Part shown: piece by piece, positions 48,919 through 58,185 of the stretch
How positions within the stretch are numbered: position 1 is the stretch's first letter
Layout of the letters: the number at the start of each line of letters is the position of its first letter
From: Psychrobacter sp. JCM 18902
Lineage (GTDB): Bacteria > Pseudomonadota > Gammaproteobacteria > Pseudomonadales > Moraxellaceae
Direction: 5' to 3'
Assembly (NCBI RefSeq): GCF_904846615.1
Contig: NZ_CAJHBK010000001.1
Location: forward strand, 434,001 to 498,000
Length of the DNA: 64,000 nt
Notes under the pieces: model-generated
Told to the model about the DNA's origin: nothing
What the model saw: only the letters and a program-made list of their open reading frames with translations
Databases searched by the model: none
Position numbers and translations under genes: made by a program

Positions 48919-48978
48919 ATACTTATAAAATATTTGTATATTTACAAAGTGTTTAGCATTTTATAGTGTCAGCATGAT

Positions 48979-49010
48979 AAAAAAGACAGCCTAATCCGCT
49001 GTCTTTTTTT
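48979..49010 (+). terminator. Intrinsic terminator after pyrF
   Basis: AAAGACAGC and GCTGTCTTT with a 6-base loop (48982-49005), then a T-run. Confidence 0.92.
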
Positions 49011-49073
49011 AATTTTTGCGGGTATATCAAAAAGTGCTAAACTATTTACGTTTATTTAATGATATTAGAGCTT

Positions 49074-49871
49074 ATGAAATTACAGATTTTAAGTGACTTA
49101 CATATTGACAGTTATGCGCGTCAGTCACATCCGCTAGGGCATATTCCCAAAACTGATGCAGACGTGGTATTAGTCGCGGGCGATACTGCCAACAGCGATA
49201 GTGGTATGCCATGGCTACAAGAGCAGGCAGCACGTTTGCAAGTGCCTGTGATTACGATAGCTGGTAATCATGAATACTTTAATGAAGATGTGCTACATTT
49301 TGATAAAAAGCTGGCGACTTGGGATAATTATAATGCCCAGTCGCAGCAAGGCGTCCGTTTTCTACAGTGTCAACATATTGATATTGGTGACATACGTATC
49401 CTAGGGTGTACTTTATGGACAGATTACCAATATCAGGCCAATGAAGATACTATAGCTGCTGCTATGCGCTTTATGCGTGACTATAAACAAATCTATGCTG
49501 GAGGAGAGCTTTTTTCACCTGAAGTATCGATGCAAATCCATGCTAAGCAGCGTCAATGGTTAAAGCAAGCATTGATCACCGCCAAAACACTTGGCAAAAA
49601 AACTGTTGTAATGAGTCATCATAGTATTAGCCCATTATCGGTGTCTGAGAAGTATGCGAATCTACCAAGTAACGCAGCTTTTGTCAGTGATTTGTCTGGC
49701 TGGATGCATGAAGATTGGGCGCCAATACTATGGGTACATGGACATACACACGAAGCATTTGACTACCGTATTGGTAATACACGAGTCATTGTCAATCCAC
49801 GTGCGTATCCAAATGAAGTGAGCAGCACTGCATTAGTGTTCGCGTGGGACAAAGTCATTGATATCGGCTAA
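49074..49871 (+). CDS. Metallophosphoesterase (calcineurin-like)
   Basis: 265 residues. All five metal-site blocks are present: SDLHID, VAGDTANSD, AGNHEYF, VMSHHS and WVHGHTHEAFD. So it is a two-metal phosphoesterase; the substrate is not evident (family members act on phosphodiesters, nucleotides or phosphoproteins). I start at 49074 (MKLQILSDLH), where the fold begins; ATG 49059 adds only MILEL and has no SD. No operon partner; a tandem repeat follows. Confidence 0.88.
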   Translation: MKLQILSDLHIDSYARQSHPLGHIPKTDADVVLVAGDTANSDSGMPWLQEQAARLQVPVITIAGNHEYFNEDVLHFDKKLATWDNYNAQSQQGVRFLQCQHIDIGDIRILGCTLWTDYQYQANEDTIAAAMRFMRDYKQIYAGGELFSPEVSMQIHAKQRQWLKQALITAKTLGKKTVVMSHHSISPLSVSEKYANLPSNAAFVSDLSGWMHEDWAPILWVHGHTHEAFDYRIGNTRVIVNPRAYPNEVSSTALVFAWDKVIDIG

Positions 49872-49918
49872 GTAATTTTAATCATTTAAAAGCAGATATC
49901 TTTTTAGTTATTTGTCAC

Positions 49919-49967
49919 CTTGATCTGTCTTTTTAAAATAGCGCTTGATCTGTCTTTTTAAAATAGC
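49919..49967. repeat. Tandem duplication, 25 bp x 2
   Basis: A 24-base unit starting CTTGATCTGTC and ending AAAATAGC occurs at 49919-49942 and, identical, at 49944-49967 (period 25). It lies between the two phosphatase-like genes. Perfect identity suggests a recent event. Confidence 0.88.
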
Positions 49968-50079
49968 AAATATAAAATAACGCTTATTTTAAAGTCTAAC
50001 CGCCTAGACTCGTAAGCAATATTACAATCGAACTGATATTTTGTTCATTCATATCAAAAAATCTGCTACGCTTGCTACC

Positions 50080-50916
50080 ATGAGCAAATATCTCAATAAC
50101 AATCCCTCAAAACTGTTGGCTGAAAAGCTTGCGGGTCATACTCCAAGTGCACCAGCGCCTTCGCACCTGCCTGATAGTATGATTTCCTCAGTCAGCTTAT
50201 TGCCTGAAGATAAACGGCTGATTTTATTTACCAGACACTCCTTACGTGAACGCTCTGATGGCAATGGTTTTGCCAGTTATCAATTACCACTAACACCTAA
50301 AGGTCGAGTACTAGCGAAGTCGTGGGGGCGTTGGTTAGCAGGGCATTTACCGTACTCGCTCGATGTAGACAGTATCTCAAGTCCGATTGGACGCTGTATT
50401 GACACGGCGCAGCTGATGCAAGCAGGTGCGGGACTACAACGTGATATTACGCATCAGTCATTGTTGGTCGAGCCTGGTAGCTTAGTGACTGAGCCTGAAA
50501 TAGCAAATCCAGTATTTAAAGAAATTGGCGTGCTCAACTTTATCAATCGATTTTTGCAAGGCAATCTTGAAGGTACCAAAAACGCTTACCAAGGCGGTCT
50601 CGATATTTTATCGCTGTTTTATCAACATCAGCCGCAGCAAGGGCATCTCATGCTTGCTGTTAGTCATGATACTTTATTGTCTGCTTTTTTAGCAGTGATG
50701 TTTGATGTGGTCGAGATTGATTGGAATGATTGGCCAAAGATGATGGAAGGCGTGTTTTTGTGGTTTGATGATAAGCCGTTTGAACAAGCCAGTGCACACT
50801 TCGTTTGGCGCGGTGAAGTGTATGTGCGCCCGATTCATACTTTATTAGAAGACTACCGTGCTGCTGGCTTTCATCCTAATACATTGCTCTTACCACCAGA
50901 AGTAAAATGGATCTAA
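50080..50916 (+). CDS. Histidine phosphatase superfamily protein
   Basis: 278 residues. The catalytic His lies in LFTRHSLRERS (RHS where most members have RHG), the second Arg in SPIGRCIDTA and the second His in VSHDT; LTPKGR is also typical. Substrate unknown; could be a sugar or nucleotide phosphate. ATG 50080 is taken; TTG 50041 in frame is unlikely. The stop codon sits in a tandem duplication. Confidence 0.85.
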   Translation: MSKYLNNNPSKLLAEKLAGHTPSAPAPSHLPDSMISSVSLLPEDKRLILFTRHSLRERSDGNGFASYQLPLTPKGRVLAKSWGRWLAGHLPYSLDVDSISSPIGRCIDTAQLMQAGAGLQRDITHQSLLVEPGSLVTEPEIANPVFKEIGVLNFINRFLQGNLEGTKNAYQGGLDILSLFYQHQPQQGHLMLAVSHDTLLSAFLAVMFDVVEIDWNDWPKMMEGVFLWFDDKPFEQASAHFVWRGEVYVRPIHTLLEDYRAAGFHPNTLLLPPEVKWI

Positions 50917-50942
50917 ATACTATTTAATCTAGATACTATTTA
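50911..50942. repeat. Tandem duplication, 16 bp x 2, spanning a stop codon
   Basis: ATCTAAATACTATTTA (50911-50926) and ATCTAGATACTATTTA (50927-50942), one difference. The first copy holds the last Ile codon and the TAA of the histidine phosphatase gene. Confidence 0.85.
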
Positions 50943-50972
50943 ATAGATTACTACTCACTTTTCAAGCAGACA

Positions 50973-51015
50973 TAAAAAAACCTTGCCCCAGTATTAGAAC
51001 CAGTAACAAGGTTTT
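50973..51015 (-). terminator. Intrinsic terminator after rpsT
   Basis: On the minus strand AAAACCTTG pairs with CAAGGTTTT (arms 50977-50985 and 51007-51015) and is followed by a T-run. Loop about 21 bases. It lies 47 bp past the rpsT stop. Confidence 0.75.
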
Positions 51016-51061
51016 AGTCATCACGCTATAAAGGCGAGATATGGTCTAAACGTTAACAATC

Positions 51062-51328
51062 TTAAGCTTGTAGGCCTTTGATGGTTTTGTTCAGGCGGCT
51101 CTTACGACGAGCAGCTTTATTCTTATGAATAATACCTTTGTCAGCCATACGATCAAGAACTGGTACCGCTTTTTTGTAAGCTTCGGTAGCCGCGTCATAA
51201 TCTTTAGCTGCGATAGCCGCATCAACACGTTTTAAGTAAGTACGAACCATAGAGCGTTGTGACGCAGAGTTCTGACGACGTTTGGTGTTTTGACGGGCGC
51301 GTTTACGAGCTTGTGCAGTATTAGCCAC
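51062..51328 (-). CDS. rpsT: 30S ribosomal protein S20
   Basis: Binds 16S rRNA at the base of the 30S body. 88 residues, basic helices: [20 protein letters not shown] at the start, [18 protein letters not shown] near the end. The start codon is GTG, with AAGGAG six bases before it. In E. coli rpsT also uses a non-ATG start (UUG) that matters for its self-regulation; that the GTG here has the same role is inference. Confidence 0.97.
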   Translation of the reverse strand: MANTAQARKRARQNTKRRQNSASQRSMVRTYLKRVDAAIAAKDYDAATEAYKKAVPVLDRMADKGIIHKNKAARRKSRLNKTIKGLQA

Positions 51329-51334
51329 GCGAAT

Positions 51335-51340
51335 CTCCTT
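51335..51340 (-). promoter_or_regulatory. Strong SD of rpsT supporting a GTG start
   Basis: AAGGAG on the minus strand, six bases before GTG at 51328. No ATG in this frame lies near. Confidence 0.8.
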
Positions 51341-52058
51341 GATAAAGACAGATAAAAATATGAATGTGGATTACAATAAAAAAGGGTTTAACCATCATCG
51401 GTAACGAGCAGCCGTCTCGCCAAACATGATGTCGATGTCTAATATTAAAGTACCTATCTGTTATTAAAGGCACCTAAATTAGCAATAGAGCATCGCAAGC
51501 GCCAAAACTGTTTGGAATAATTAAACAGCGTTAACGTGTAAAGCCGGTTATCTTAGCAAATTATCGCCCTTAGAACAATATATTTGATGATTAATGCTTA
51601 AAGAAGTTGTGTGATCATATATACGACAGTTTTTTGTGTCTCTGCTCAACTATTTCTTGAAATACTTATCAATATTGTTGCACTAAAAACCGCTTATGAG
51701 TGAATAAATCGCTTAGCCGATAAAATCTCTTACAATAAATTCTATAGAATACCCTCAGCTATGCGTTAATTTAGGTATGATACTAGGGCATGTCCTCAAT
51801 TCAATCGATGGACATCTAAATGGGCTAAATCTTGCCAAACAATGTTAAAAAAATGTCAAATAGCTGGTTAATATCCCGATACTGTTTACTATTTCGATAG
51901 TATCTGCGCTATTTTCCTCATTTGACTATGATTTATCTCATTGTTATCACCATTTTAAAAATGATGATACGCTCTAAGATGAAAAGCTTTGGTGATAGGC
52001 TTTAAAATCAGATTTTTCATTATCATCTATTTTCCAACACACTATAAATGGATAGGCT
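51341..52058. other. Divergent intergenic region with a MITE copy
   Basis: About 720 bp between rpsT and the Rossmann-protein gene. The rpsT promoter must lie in the first part but I do not see a convincing -35/-10 pair. The MITE copy occupies 51784-51976. The rest is AT-rich with no ORF. Confidence 0.5.
51784..51976. mobile_element. MITE-like element, copy 2 (193 bp)
   Basis: The left end TAGGGCATGTCCTCAATTCA is identical to copy 1 at 27165. The right end has decayed (TGATACGCTCTA against GAGGACACGCCCTA). The interior matches copy 1 in blocks with small indels. No ORF. Being more worn than copy 1, it is probably the older insertion or has lost the ability to move. Confidence 0.78.
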
Positions 52059-52760
52059 ATGCAGCGAAAAGCAATTGTAATTGGCGCGACAGGATTGGTC
52101 GGACAGCATCTTGTCAAACAGCTTAGTGAGCTTTATGACACGTTAATTGTGATTGCAAGGCGTCCGCCACGCTATATCAATACCAGCATGCGTTTTTATC
52201 AGGTTAATGATTTTGATAATTTGGCTGAAATATTTGCCAGCGTTGGTGTTGATCGAAAGACGGACGCTTTTAGCTGTCTTGGTACGACTAAGAAGCAGGC
52301 TGGTAGCGATGAGGCCTTTCGAAAGGTTGATCATGATTATAATGTCAATTTTGCCAAACTGTGCCAAGAAAAAGGTGTTGAAAATTTCTTTTTGTTATCA
52401 TCCATGAATGCTGATATTCATAGTCGGTTTTTATACAATCGCGTAAAAGCTGAAACTGAGCAGTCTATTATGGCGCTAGGTTTTACGCAGCTAGTTATTT
52501 TCCGTCCGTCCTTGTTACTTGGCAAGCATAAAGGTCGTCCGCTCGAAAGTATTGGTCAAAAAGCCTTTCAGCTGATATCGCCCTTGGTCTCAGAATCATT
52601 GTCACTGCATCCCATTTCCGCCAAACGCGTTGCCATTGCCATGGCGATGAGTGCGCATGATGTTTATCAGCGTAATAAATACCGTACTGAACCTGCTATC
52701 CAAACCACTGATATCATCGAAAATAAGCAAATGCTAGCGATGACTAAAGTTAAAAAATAG
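52059..52760 (+). CDS. NAD(P)-binding Rossmann-fold protein (HTATIP2/atypical SDR-like)
   Basis: 233 residues with VIGATGLVGQHLVKQL at the very start (GxxGxxG dinucleotide site), then FSCLGTTKKQAGSDEAFRKVDH and FFLLSSMNA...YNRVKAETE (Ser and Tyr-x3-Lys-like). This fits the CC3/TIP30 (HTATIP2) group of atypical short-chain dehydrogenases. No substrate known. The neighbours (MITE, rraA) give no hint. Confidence 0.8.
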   Translation: MQRKAIVIGATGLVGQHLVKQLSELYDTLIVIARRPPRYINTSMRFYQVNDFDNLAEIFASVGVDRKTDAFSCLGTTKKQAGSDEAFRKVDHDYNVNFAKLCQEKGVENFFLLSSMNADIHSRFLYNRVKAETEQSIMALGFTQLVIFRPSLLLGKHKGRPLESIGQKAFQLISPLVSESLSLHPISAKRVAIAMAMSAHDVYQRNKYRTEPAIQTTDIIENKQMLAMTKVKK

Positions 52761-52841
52761 CCTAAGTATTAAGTTAAGGGAACGATTAAAATTAAGCGCC
52801 AGTCACAAATAATCAGTCATGAATAACCAATCATATATAAC

Positions 52842-52857
52842 AAGGAGCGTCACTATG
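52842..52857 (+). promoter_or_regulatory. SD selecting the rraA start
   Basis: AAGGAG (52842-52847) stands seven bases before ATG 52855. An earlier in-frame ATG (52819) has no SD. Confidence 0.8.
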
Positions 52858-53397
52858 TCAGACATGCCAGAATCAATAACAATGGATAAAGAGAACTTTG
52901 TGACCTGTGATTTATTGGATGCCAACCCTGAGTCGCAGGTGTGTTTGCCTAATATCGAAGGTAAGTCTTTTCATAGCTTTGGCGGCAAAAAGAAATTCTG
53001 CGGTGAAATTGTGACGGTGAAATGCTTCGAAGACAATAGTCGCGTCAAATCATTGCTAAATAGCGATGGTAAAGACAAAGATGGTAACGGTAAGGTATTG
53101 GTCGTTGACGGTGGTGGTTCGATGCGTTGTGCGCTGTTAGGCGATATGATTGCGCAGTCAGCGATTGATAATGGCTGGGCGGGGGTTATCGTGTACGGCT
53201 GCGTCCGTGACGTTGATGATATGGCAGCAATGGACATCGGTGTTATGGCGCTTGGTTGCATTCCGCGTAAATCGAATCGCCGCGATGAAGGTCAAACCGA
53301 TATTGAAATAAGCTTTGGTGATTTAACATTAAATTCTGGTATGTTTGTCTACGCAGACAATAACGGTATTATCGCTAGCGACAAGCCATTAATTTAA
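52855..53397 (+). CDS. rraA: RraA family protein (RNase E inhibitor-like)
   Basis: 180 residues. E. coli RraA binds RNase E and slows its activity; others of this fold are HMG/CHA aldolases. Motifs: VTCDLLDANPESQVC, VLVVDGGGSMRCALLGDMIA, GVIVYGCVRDVDDMAAMDIGV. The aldolase members share this GDM...GxIVxGxVRD core, so activity cannot be fixed from sequence alone. Start by SD at 52842. Followed by a terminator. Confidence 0.88.
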   Translation: MSDMPESITMDKENFVTCDLLDANPESQVCLPNIEGKSFHSFGGKKKFCGEIVTVKCFEDNSRVKSLLNSDGKDKDGNGKVLVVDGGGSMRCALLGDMIAQSAIDNGWAGVIVYGCVRDVDDMAAMDIGVMALGCIPRKSNRRDEGQTDIEISFGDLTLNSGMFVYADNNGIIASDKPLI

Positions 53398-53424
53398 AAA
53401 TGGCTTATAATTTAAAAGCAGCTT
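53389..53424. repeat. Imperfect tandem duplication spanning the rraA stop
   Basis: TTAATTTAAAAATGGCTTA (53389-53407) and TAATTTAAAAGCAGCTTA (53407-53424) differ at a few positions. The rraA stop TAA lies in the first. Confidence 0.5.
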
Positions 53425-53438
53425 AATGCATATAACTC

Positions 53439-53469
53439 AAAAACCTCAGCTTAGCCGTTGAGGTTTTTA
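53439..53469 (+). terminator. Intrinsic terminator after rraA
   Basis: AAAAACCTCA (53439-53448) with TGAGGTTTTT (53459-53468); 10-base loop and T-run. Confidence 0.88.
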
Positions 53470-53635
53470 TATTTAATCATCCTGTCTTTATATACGAATA
53501 TAATCTTTATCAACTATTTGTCTATTGGTTTTTTAATAAAAATGCTAAGTGACAAACCGTTACGGCATAAATTTTGGTAATTGCTGAAATATTCGTATAA
53601 TAGCTCTCTGACTCTTAACATTGATCCTACTCTTT

Positions 53636-56600
53636 ATGCCTATCACTGCTTTGACTGACGCGTTTGAACCAATTAACCAGCAGTTGTTTCCTATCCAGAA
53701 TGCCGAGCGGCGTTGGCTGGCACCTGTGCATGGCGCAGTCAGCAGTTTGTGGCTAGCAAGTCTGGTGCAAACACCGCTATGGAATGTTGCCGACCGATTA
53801 AAAGTTGTGGTGACGCGTGACCAAAACCAGCTCAATCAGATAGAGACGGAATTGGCATTTTGCGGCGTCGATGCTTATGTGTTCCCCGATTGGGAGACGT
53901 TGACCTATGATGAGCTGTCACCGCATCAAGACATTGTTAGTGAGCGTATCAATCTATTAACAGATATGCCAACGACAGGCGTACTATTGATATCTGTACA
54001 AGCATTAATGCATCGCGTAGCACCGCCAAGCTGGCTGATTGGGCAGCATTTTGATTTGAGCGTTGGTGATCGATTTGATATCAATACCCAGCGCGGATTG
54101 CTGGCAAAGGCAGGTTACCGCGCCGTTGAGAATGTGTTTGAGCCGGGTGAATTCGCGGTACGTGGCAGTATCATTGATATCTTTGCCATGGGTCAGCCGT
54201 TTCCACTACGTTTAGATTTGTTTGATGATGAGATTGAGACCATTCGTTTTTTTAATCCGCAAACCCAGCGGACATTGACCGTTGATGACCTCAAAACAAT
54301 GATGAGCGGCAACGATAGTAGTATGGGCAAAGAGTCACTATCACTGCTACACAAGTTGCCAGATATCTCAAAGCCCATTCAACAATTTCAAATACTACCA
54401 GCAAAAGAGTTCCCGCTTGATGAAGGGCGTGAGATGTTTCGTACCAACTTCGCCACGATGTTCCCTAATGCGAGCAGCCGTAAGTTTGAGCTACATAAAG
54501 ACGTCATGGCAGGTATCGCTAGTAGCGGACTTGAATATTATCAGCCGCTATTTTTTGATTTAAAAGCGTGGACAGCAGAGAGTAGCTTGTTTGCTTACTT
54601 ACCAAGCGATGCGCTGTTTATCACTGATGAATTGATTAATGAAAAACAGGTAGATTACTGGTCACAAATTCAGCGCCGTTATGAAGAGCGTCGTCATGAT
54701 ATCGATAAGCCTATTGTCGCGCCTGAGTTGCTGTATTTATTGTCAAATACCTTAAACGCGCATCTTAATCGTTATCCACGGGTGATTCTCAGTGCGCGCA
54801 ATGAGCTGGCTAGCATGACGGATGTCGCTGCGATTGACAGCGATGACTCATTGTTAGAAGATAGTTCATTGTTACAAGTTGAACACCAATCAGATTTACA
54901 GCCACAATTGCCGCTGACGGCAAATAAGCAGCAAGGCTTGGTGACGCTCAGTGCGCAAGAGCCGCCACAATTGACCGTTAATCACCAAAAGGCTGAGCCT
55001 CTTACCCAGCTATTAGAGTTTTTAGAGCTGCAAGCACAAACAGCGACGCCAGTATTGATCGTTGCTGAAACAGCGGGTCGTCGTGAGATTCTTATTGAGC
55101 TGCTCAAAGGCAAGATTGACATTAAGGCTTATGACAGCTTTGCAGCGTTTCTAGCAGCGGACAAAACCAACAGCGTTAAAGGTAATAAGCTGCCGCAGGT
55201 TGGTTTAACCGTTGCGCCCATTGAGCGTGGGGTATATGTTCCTGAGCGTTTAGTGCTGATTAGTGAGACGCAATTATTTGGTCGGCAAGTGCTGCAAACA
55301 CGCCGTCGTCGTCAAAGCGGGGTGTCTGAAGAGTTTTTGGTTAAAAGTGTTACTGAAATAACCGAAGGCAGCCCAGTGGTTCATATCGAGCATGGTATTG
55401 GGCGTTATAATGGTCTAATTACGTTAGATGTGGGCGACGGTGAGCAAGAGTTTATTCACTTAAAATATGCCGATGATGCCAGTATTTATGTGCCCGTTGC
55501 TAATTTGCAAATGATTAACCGTTATAGTGGCGGTGACCCAGCACTTGCGCCATTGCACAAAATCGGTAGCGGTAAATGGGATAAGGCTAAGCAAAAAGCG
55601 CTCGAGCAAATCCATGACGTAGCGGCCGAACTGCTTAATATGCAAGCGCGTCGTGAAGCCAAAGTCGGTATTCATTTTAAAATAGATCCATCACAGTATG
55701 AGCTCTTTGCCAGTCAATTTGCTTTTGAAGAAACGCCGGATCAAGCCAATGCTATCCATGCGGTGATGGAAGACATGCGACAAAACCAACCAATGGATCG
55801 GCTCATCTGCGGTGATGTTGGCTTTGGTAAAACAGAAGTGGCTATGCGGGCAGCATTCATTGCCGTCAGCGCAGGTTATCAGGTGGCGGTGCTAGTGCCG
55901 ACGACCTTGCTGGCCGGTCAGCATGAAGACAATTTCCGCGACCGTTTTGCCGATTGGCCAGTGCGTATCGAGACGCTATCACGCTTTGGCGGCAAAAAGC
56001 ATCAAGAAACGGTATTGACAGATTTAGCAGCAGGTAAAGTCGATATTGTCATCGGCACCCATAAACTGTTACAACCTGATGTGAAGTTTTCTAATCTAGG
56101 TTTGATGATTGTCGATGAAGAACATCGCTTTGGTGTGCGCCATAAAGAGCGTATCAAGGCGATTCAGACTGATGTGGATAGTATGTCGATGACAGCAACC
56201 CCCATCCCTAGAACGCTCAATATGGCGCTCTCAGGTATGCGTGACATGTCAATTATCGCGACACCGCCCGCACGTCGTTTGGCGATTAAAACCTTTGTTA
56301 TGCAAAAAACGGATGCTTTAATGAAAGAGGCTATCTTGCGTGAGCTATTGCGCGGTGGGCAGGTTTATTTATTACATAATGATGTGGCGAGCATTGAGCG
56401 TATGGCAGAAACCATACGTGAATTGGTGCCTGAGGCGCGAGTAGGGGTCGCTCACGGGCAAATGCAAGAGCGCCAACTTGAGCAAGTGATGCAGCAGTTT
56501 TATCATAAAAAATTCAACGTGCTGATATGCTCGACCATTATTGAAACGGGTATTGATGTGCCGAATGCCAATACTATTATCATTGAGCGCGCTGACAAGT

Positions 56601-57391
56601 TTGGTTTGGCGCAGCTGCATCAGTTACGTGGTCGTGTCGGTCGTAGTCATCATCAAGCGTACTGTTATCTACTTGTGCCTTCTCTCAAAGGTCTAAAAGG
56701 CGATGCTAAACGCCGGTTGCATGCGATTGAACGCGCCAATACGCTGGGTGCAGGTTTTATGCTGGCTAGCGAAGACTTAGAAATTCGCGGTGCTGGCGAA
56801 ATACTTGGTAAGCAGCAAAGTGGTAATATGCAGGCGATTGGTTTTAGTTTATATATGGACATGCTGGAGCGAGCAACTAAGGCGATTAAAGCGGGTAAAG
56901 AGCCTGATTTAAGCACACCATTGTCGCTGACTAGTGAGATTAATCTGCATAGCTCAGCATTGATACCAGAAGACTATCTCCATGATGTCCATCAGCGTTT
57001 GTTATTTTATAAGCGCATCAGTAACGCCGATGATAAAGAGGCATTGATTGATATTCGTACCGAAATGATTGACCGTTTTGGTACATTACCAGAGCAAACT
57101 AAGCAGTTGTTCGCCATCCACGGACTGCGTATACAAGCTGAGCCGCTCAAGATTAATAAGATTGATGCCAATAGTAATAGCATGACATTAGAGTTTGCGC
57201 CCGATACCCCAGTTGATGCCTTAGCAATTATTAAGTTGATTCAATCAAATGGCCAGCGTTATCGTATGAACGGTGCTTCTGGTATTCGTTATCAAGATGC
57301 TGATAAACTTGCAACGCCGCAACAGCGCGTCACCGCGATACAAGAGTTATTACGCTATTTTAGCGAGCATATGGTGGCAGAGTCAGCGTAG
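53636..57391 (+). CDS. mfd: Transcription-repair coupling factor Mfd
   Basis: Removes stalled RNA polymerase and recruits UvrA for repair. 1251 residues from ATG 53636 (the TTG at 53621 adds only MILLF). Order: UvrB-like region (1-420), RNA-polymerase-interacting CarD-like domain (about 570-640, HIEHGIGRYNGL), translocase with Walker A GDVGFGKTEVAM, DEEHRFGVRHKERIK, TATPIPRT, and motif VI region QLRGRVGRS, then the TRCF C-domain. A long hairpin lies after the stop. Confidence 0.97.
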   Translation: MPITALTDAFEPINQQLFPIQNAERRWLAPVHGAVSSLWLASLVQTPLWNVADRLKVVVTRDQNQLNQIETELAFCGVDAYVFPDWETLTYDELSPHQDIVSERINLLTDMPTTGVLLISVQALMHRVAPPSWLIGQHFDLSVGDRFDINTQRGLLAKAGYRAVENVFEPGEFAVRGSIIDIFAMGQPFPLRLDLFDDEIETIRFFNPQTQRTLTVDDLKTMMSGNDSSMGKESLSLLHKLPDISKPIQQFQILPAKEFPLDEGREMFRTNFATMFPNASSRKFELHKDVMAGIASSGLEYYQPLFFDLKAWTAESSLFAYLPSDALFITDELINEKQVDYWSQIQRRYEERRHDIDKPIVAPELLYLLSNTLNAHLNRYPRVILSARNELASMTDVAAIDSDDSLLEDSSLLQVEHQSDLQPQLPLTANKQQGLVTLSAQEPPQLTVNHQKAEPLTQLLEFLELQAQTATPVLIVAETAGRREILIELLKGKIDIKAYDSFAAFLAADKTNSVKGNKLPQVGLTVAPIERGVYVPERLVLISETQLFGRQVLQTRRRRQSGVSEEFLVKSVTEITEGSPVVHIEHGIGRYNGLITLDVGDGEQEFIHLKYADDASIYVPVANLQMINRYSGGDPALAPLHKIGSGKWDKAKQKALEQIHDVAAELLNMQARREAKVGIHFKIDPSQYELFASQFAFEETPDQANAIHAVMEDMRQNQPMDRLICGDVGFGKTEVAMRAAFIAVSAGYQVAVLVPTTLLAGQHEDNFRDRFADWPVRIETLSRFGGKKHQETVLTDLAAGKVDIVIGTHKLLQPDVKFSNLGLMIVDEEHRFGVRHKERIKAIQTDVDSMSMTATPIPRTLNMALSGMRDMSIIATPPARRLAIKTFVMQKTDALMKEAILRELLRGGQVYLLHNDVASIERMAETIRELVPEARVGVAHGQMQERQLEQVMQQFYHKKFNVLICSTIIETGIDVPNANTIIIERADKFGLAQLHQLRGRVGRSHHQAYCYLLVPSLKGLKGDAKRRLHAIERANTLGAGFMLASEDLEIRGAGEILGKQQSGNMQAIGFSLYMDMLERATKAIKAGKEPDLSTPLSLTSEINLHSSALIPEDYLHDVHQRLLFYKRISNADDKEALIDIRTEMIDRFGTLPEQTKQLFAIHGLRIQAEPLKINKIDANSNSMTLEFAPDTPVDALAIIKLIQSNGQRYRMNGASGIRYQDADKLATPQQRVTAIQELLRYFSEHMVAESA

Positions 57392-57505
57392 TTGTTTTGG
57401 TATTTCGGCATTTTGAGAGCTTGGCAATGATTTTCGGTAGATTCAATCAGCTCAATAAGTCAGCTAGCCAGTGCTCAAGTAGGACGTCAAGACAATGAGT
57501 CATAG

Positions 57506-57541
57506 CGCTATTTTATCGGTCGGATAACTGATAAAATAGCG
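57506..57541. repeat. 12-bp inverted repeat downstream of mfd
   Basis: CGCTATTTTATC (57506-57517) and GATAAAATAGCG (57530-57541) are perfectly complementary, loop 12. There is no T-run on either side, so it is a weak terminator at best; it may mark the mRNA end or be a protein site. Confidence 0.65.
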
Positions 57542-57640
57542 ACATCCTATATTTAGCCTATTGTTTTTTAGTAAATTAAATTTTGCTTTTCTAGATTTAT
57601 ATTCCTTTTATCTGAGTGTCATAACAAGAGAACCGTCATT

Positions 57641-58072
57641 ATGTTCCAACTTCATCATAAACTTGCTGCCGATAGCTTTTTAGTGGGTGACTTCCCATTA
57701 TCGACTTGTCGTTTAATCAATGATTGCCAGTTTCCTTGGTTAATATTAGTGCCGCGCGTATCAGGTATCAAAGAGTTATATGAGTTATCTGAAGCCGATC
57801 AAACACAGTTTTTACGTGAATCGAGCTGGTTGTCGAGTCAGCTAGCCAAGACCTTTCAAGCTGATAAAATGAATGTAGCTGCACTCGGTAATCAAGTACC
57901 GCAACTTCATTTTCATCATATCGTTCGCTATCAAAACGACATGCAATGGCCAAATCCAGTATGGGGCGTCCCTGCTATTCCTTATACTAAAGAAGTGTTG
58001 GCGCAGATGCAGCAGACGTTAATGATGGCGCTACGTGGTCATCATCAAATGCCATTTGACTGGCAAATGTAA
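57641..58072 (+). CDS. HIT family protein
   Basis: 143 residues. HIT-fold nucleotide hydrolase/transferase. The HIT motif reads PQLHFHHIVRYQND, so the first His of HxHxHxx is Gln while the two others, including the catalytic middle one, remain. LIPRVSGIKELYELSEADQ-type sequence (here LVPRVSGIKELYEL) is typical of the group found in Pseudomonas. Substrate unknown. AAGAGAAC before the ATG is a weak SD. Confidence 0.85.
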   Translation: MFQLHHKLAADSFLVGDFPLSTCRLINDCQFPWLILVPRVSGIKELYELSEADQTQFLRESSWLSSQLAKTFQADKMNVAALGNQVPQLHFHHIVRYQNDMQWPNPVWGVPAIPYTKEVLAQMQQTLMMALRGHHQMPFDWQM

Positions 58073-58140
58073 TAAATACCTGAGTAGTAACAGGTCGGTA
58101 AGTTGATTGGCAAATCGATAATGATACTCTATTGGCTAGG

Positions 58141-58185
58141 TATCGATTAACTAGATATCGATTAACTGGGCATCGATTGACCCAT
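58141..58185. repeat. 15-bp tandem repeat, three units
   Basis: TATCGATTAACTAGA (58141), TATCGATTAACTGGG (58156) and CATCGATTGACCCAT (58171). The third is more worn. Confidence 0.75.
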
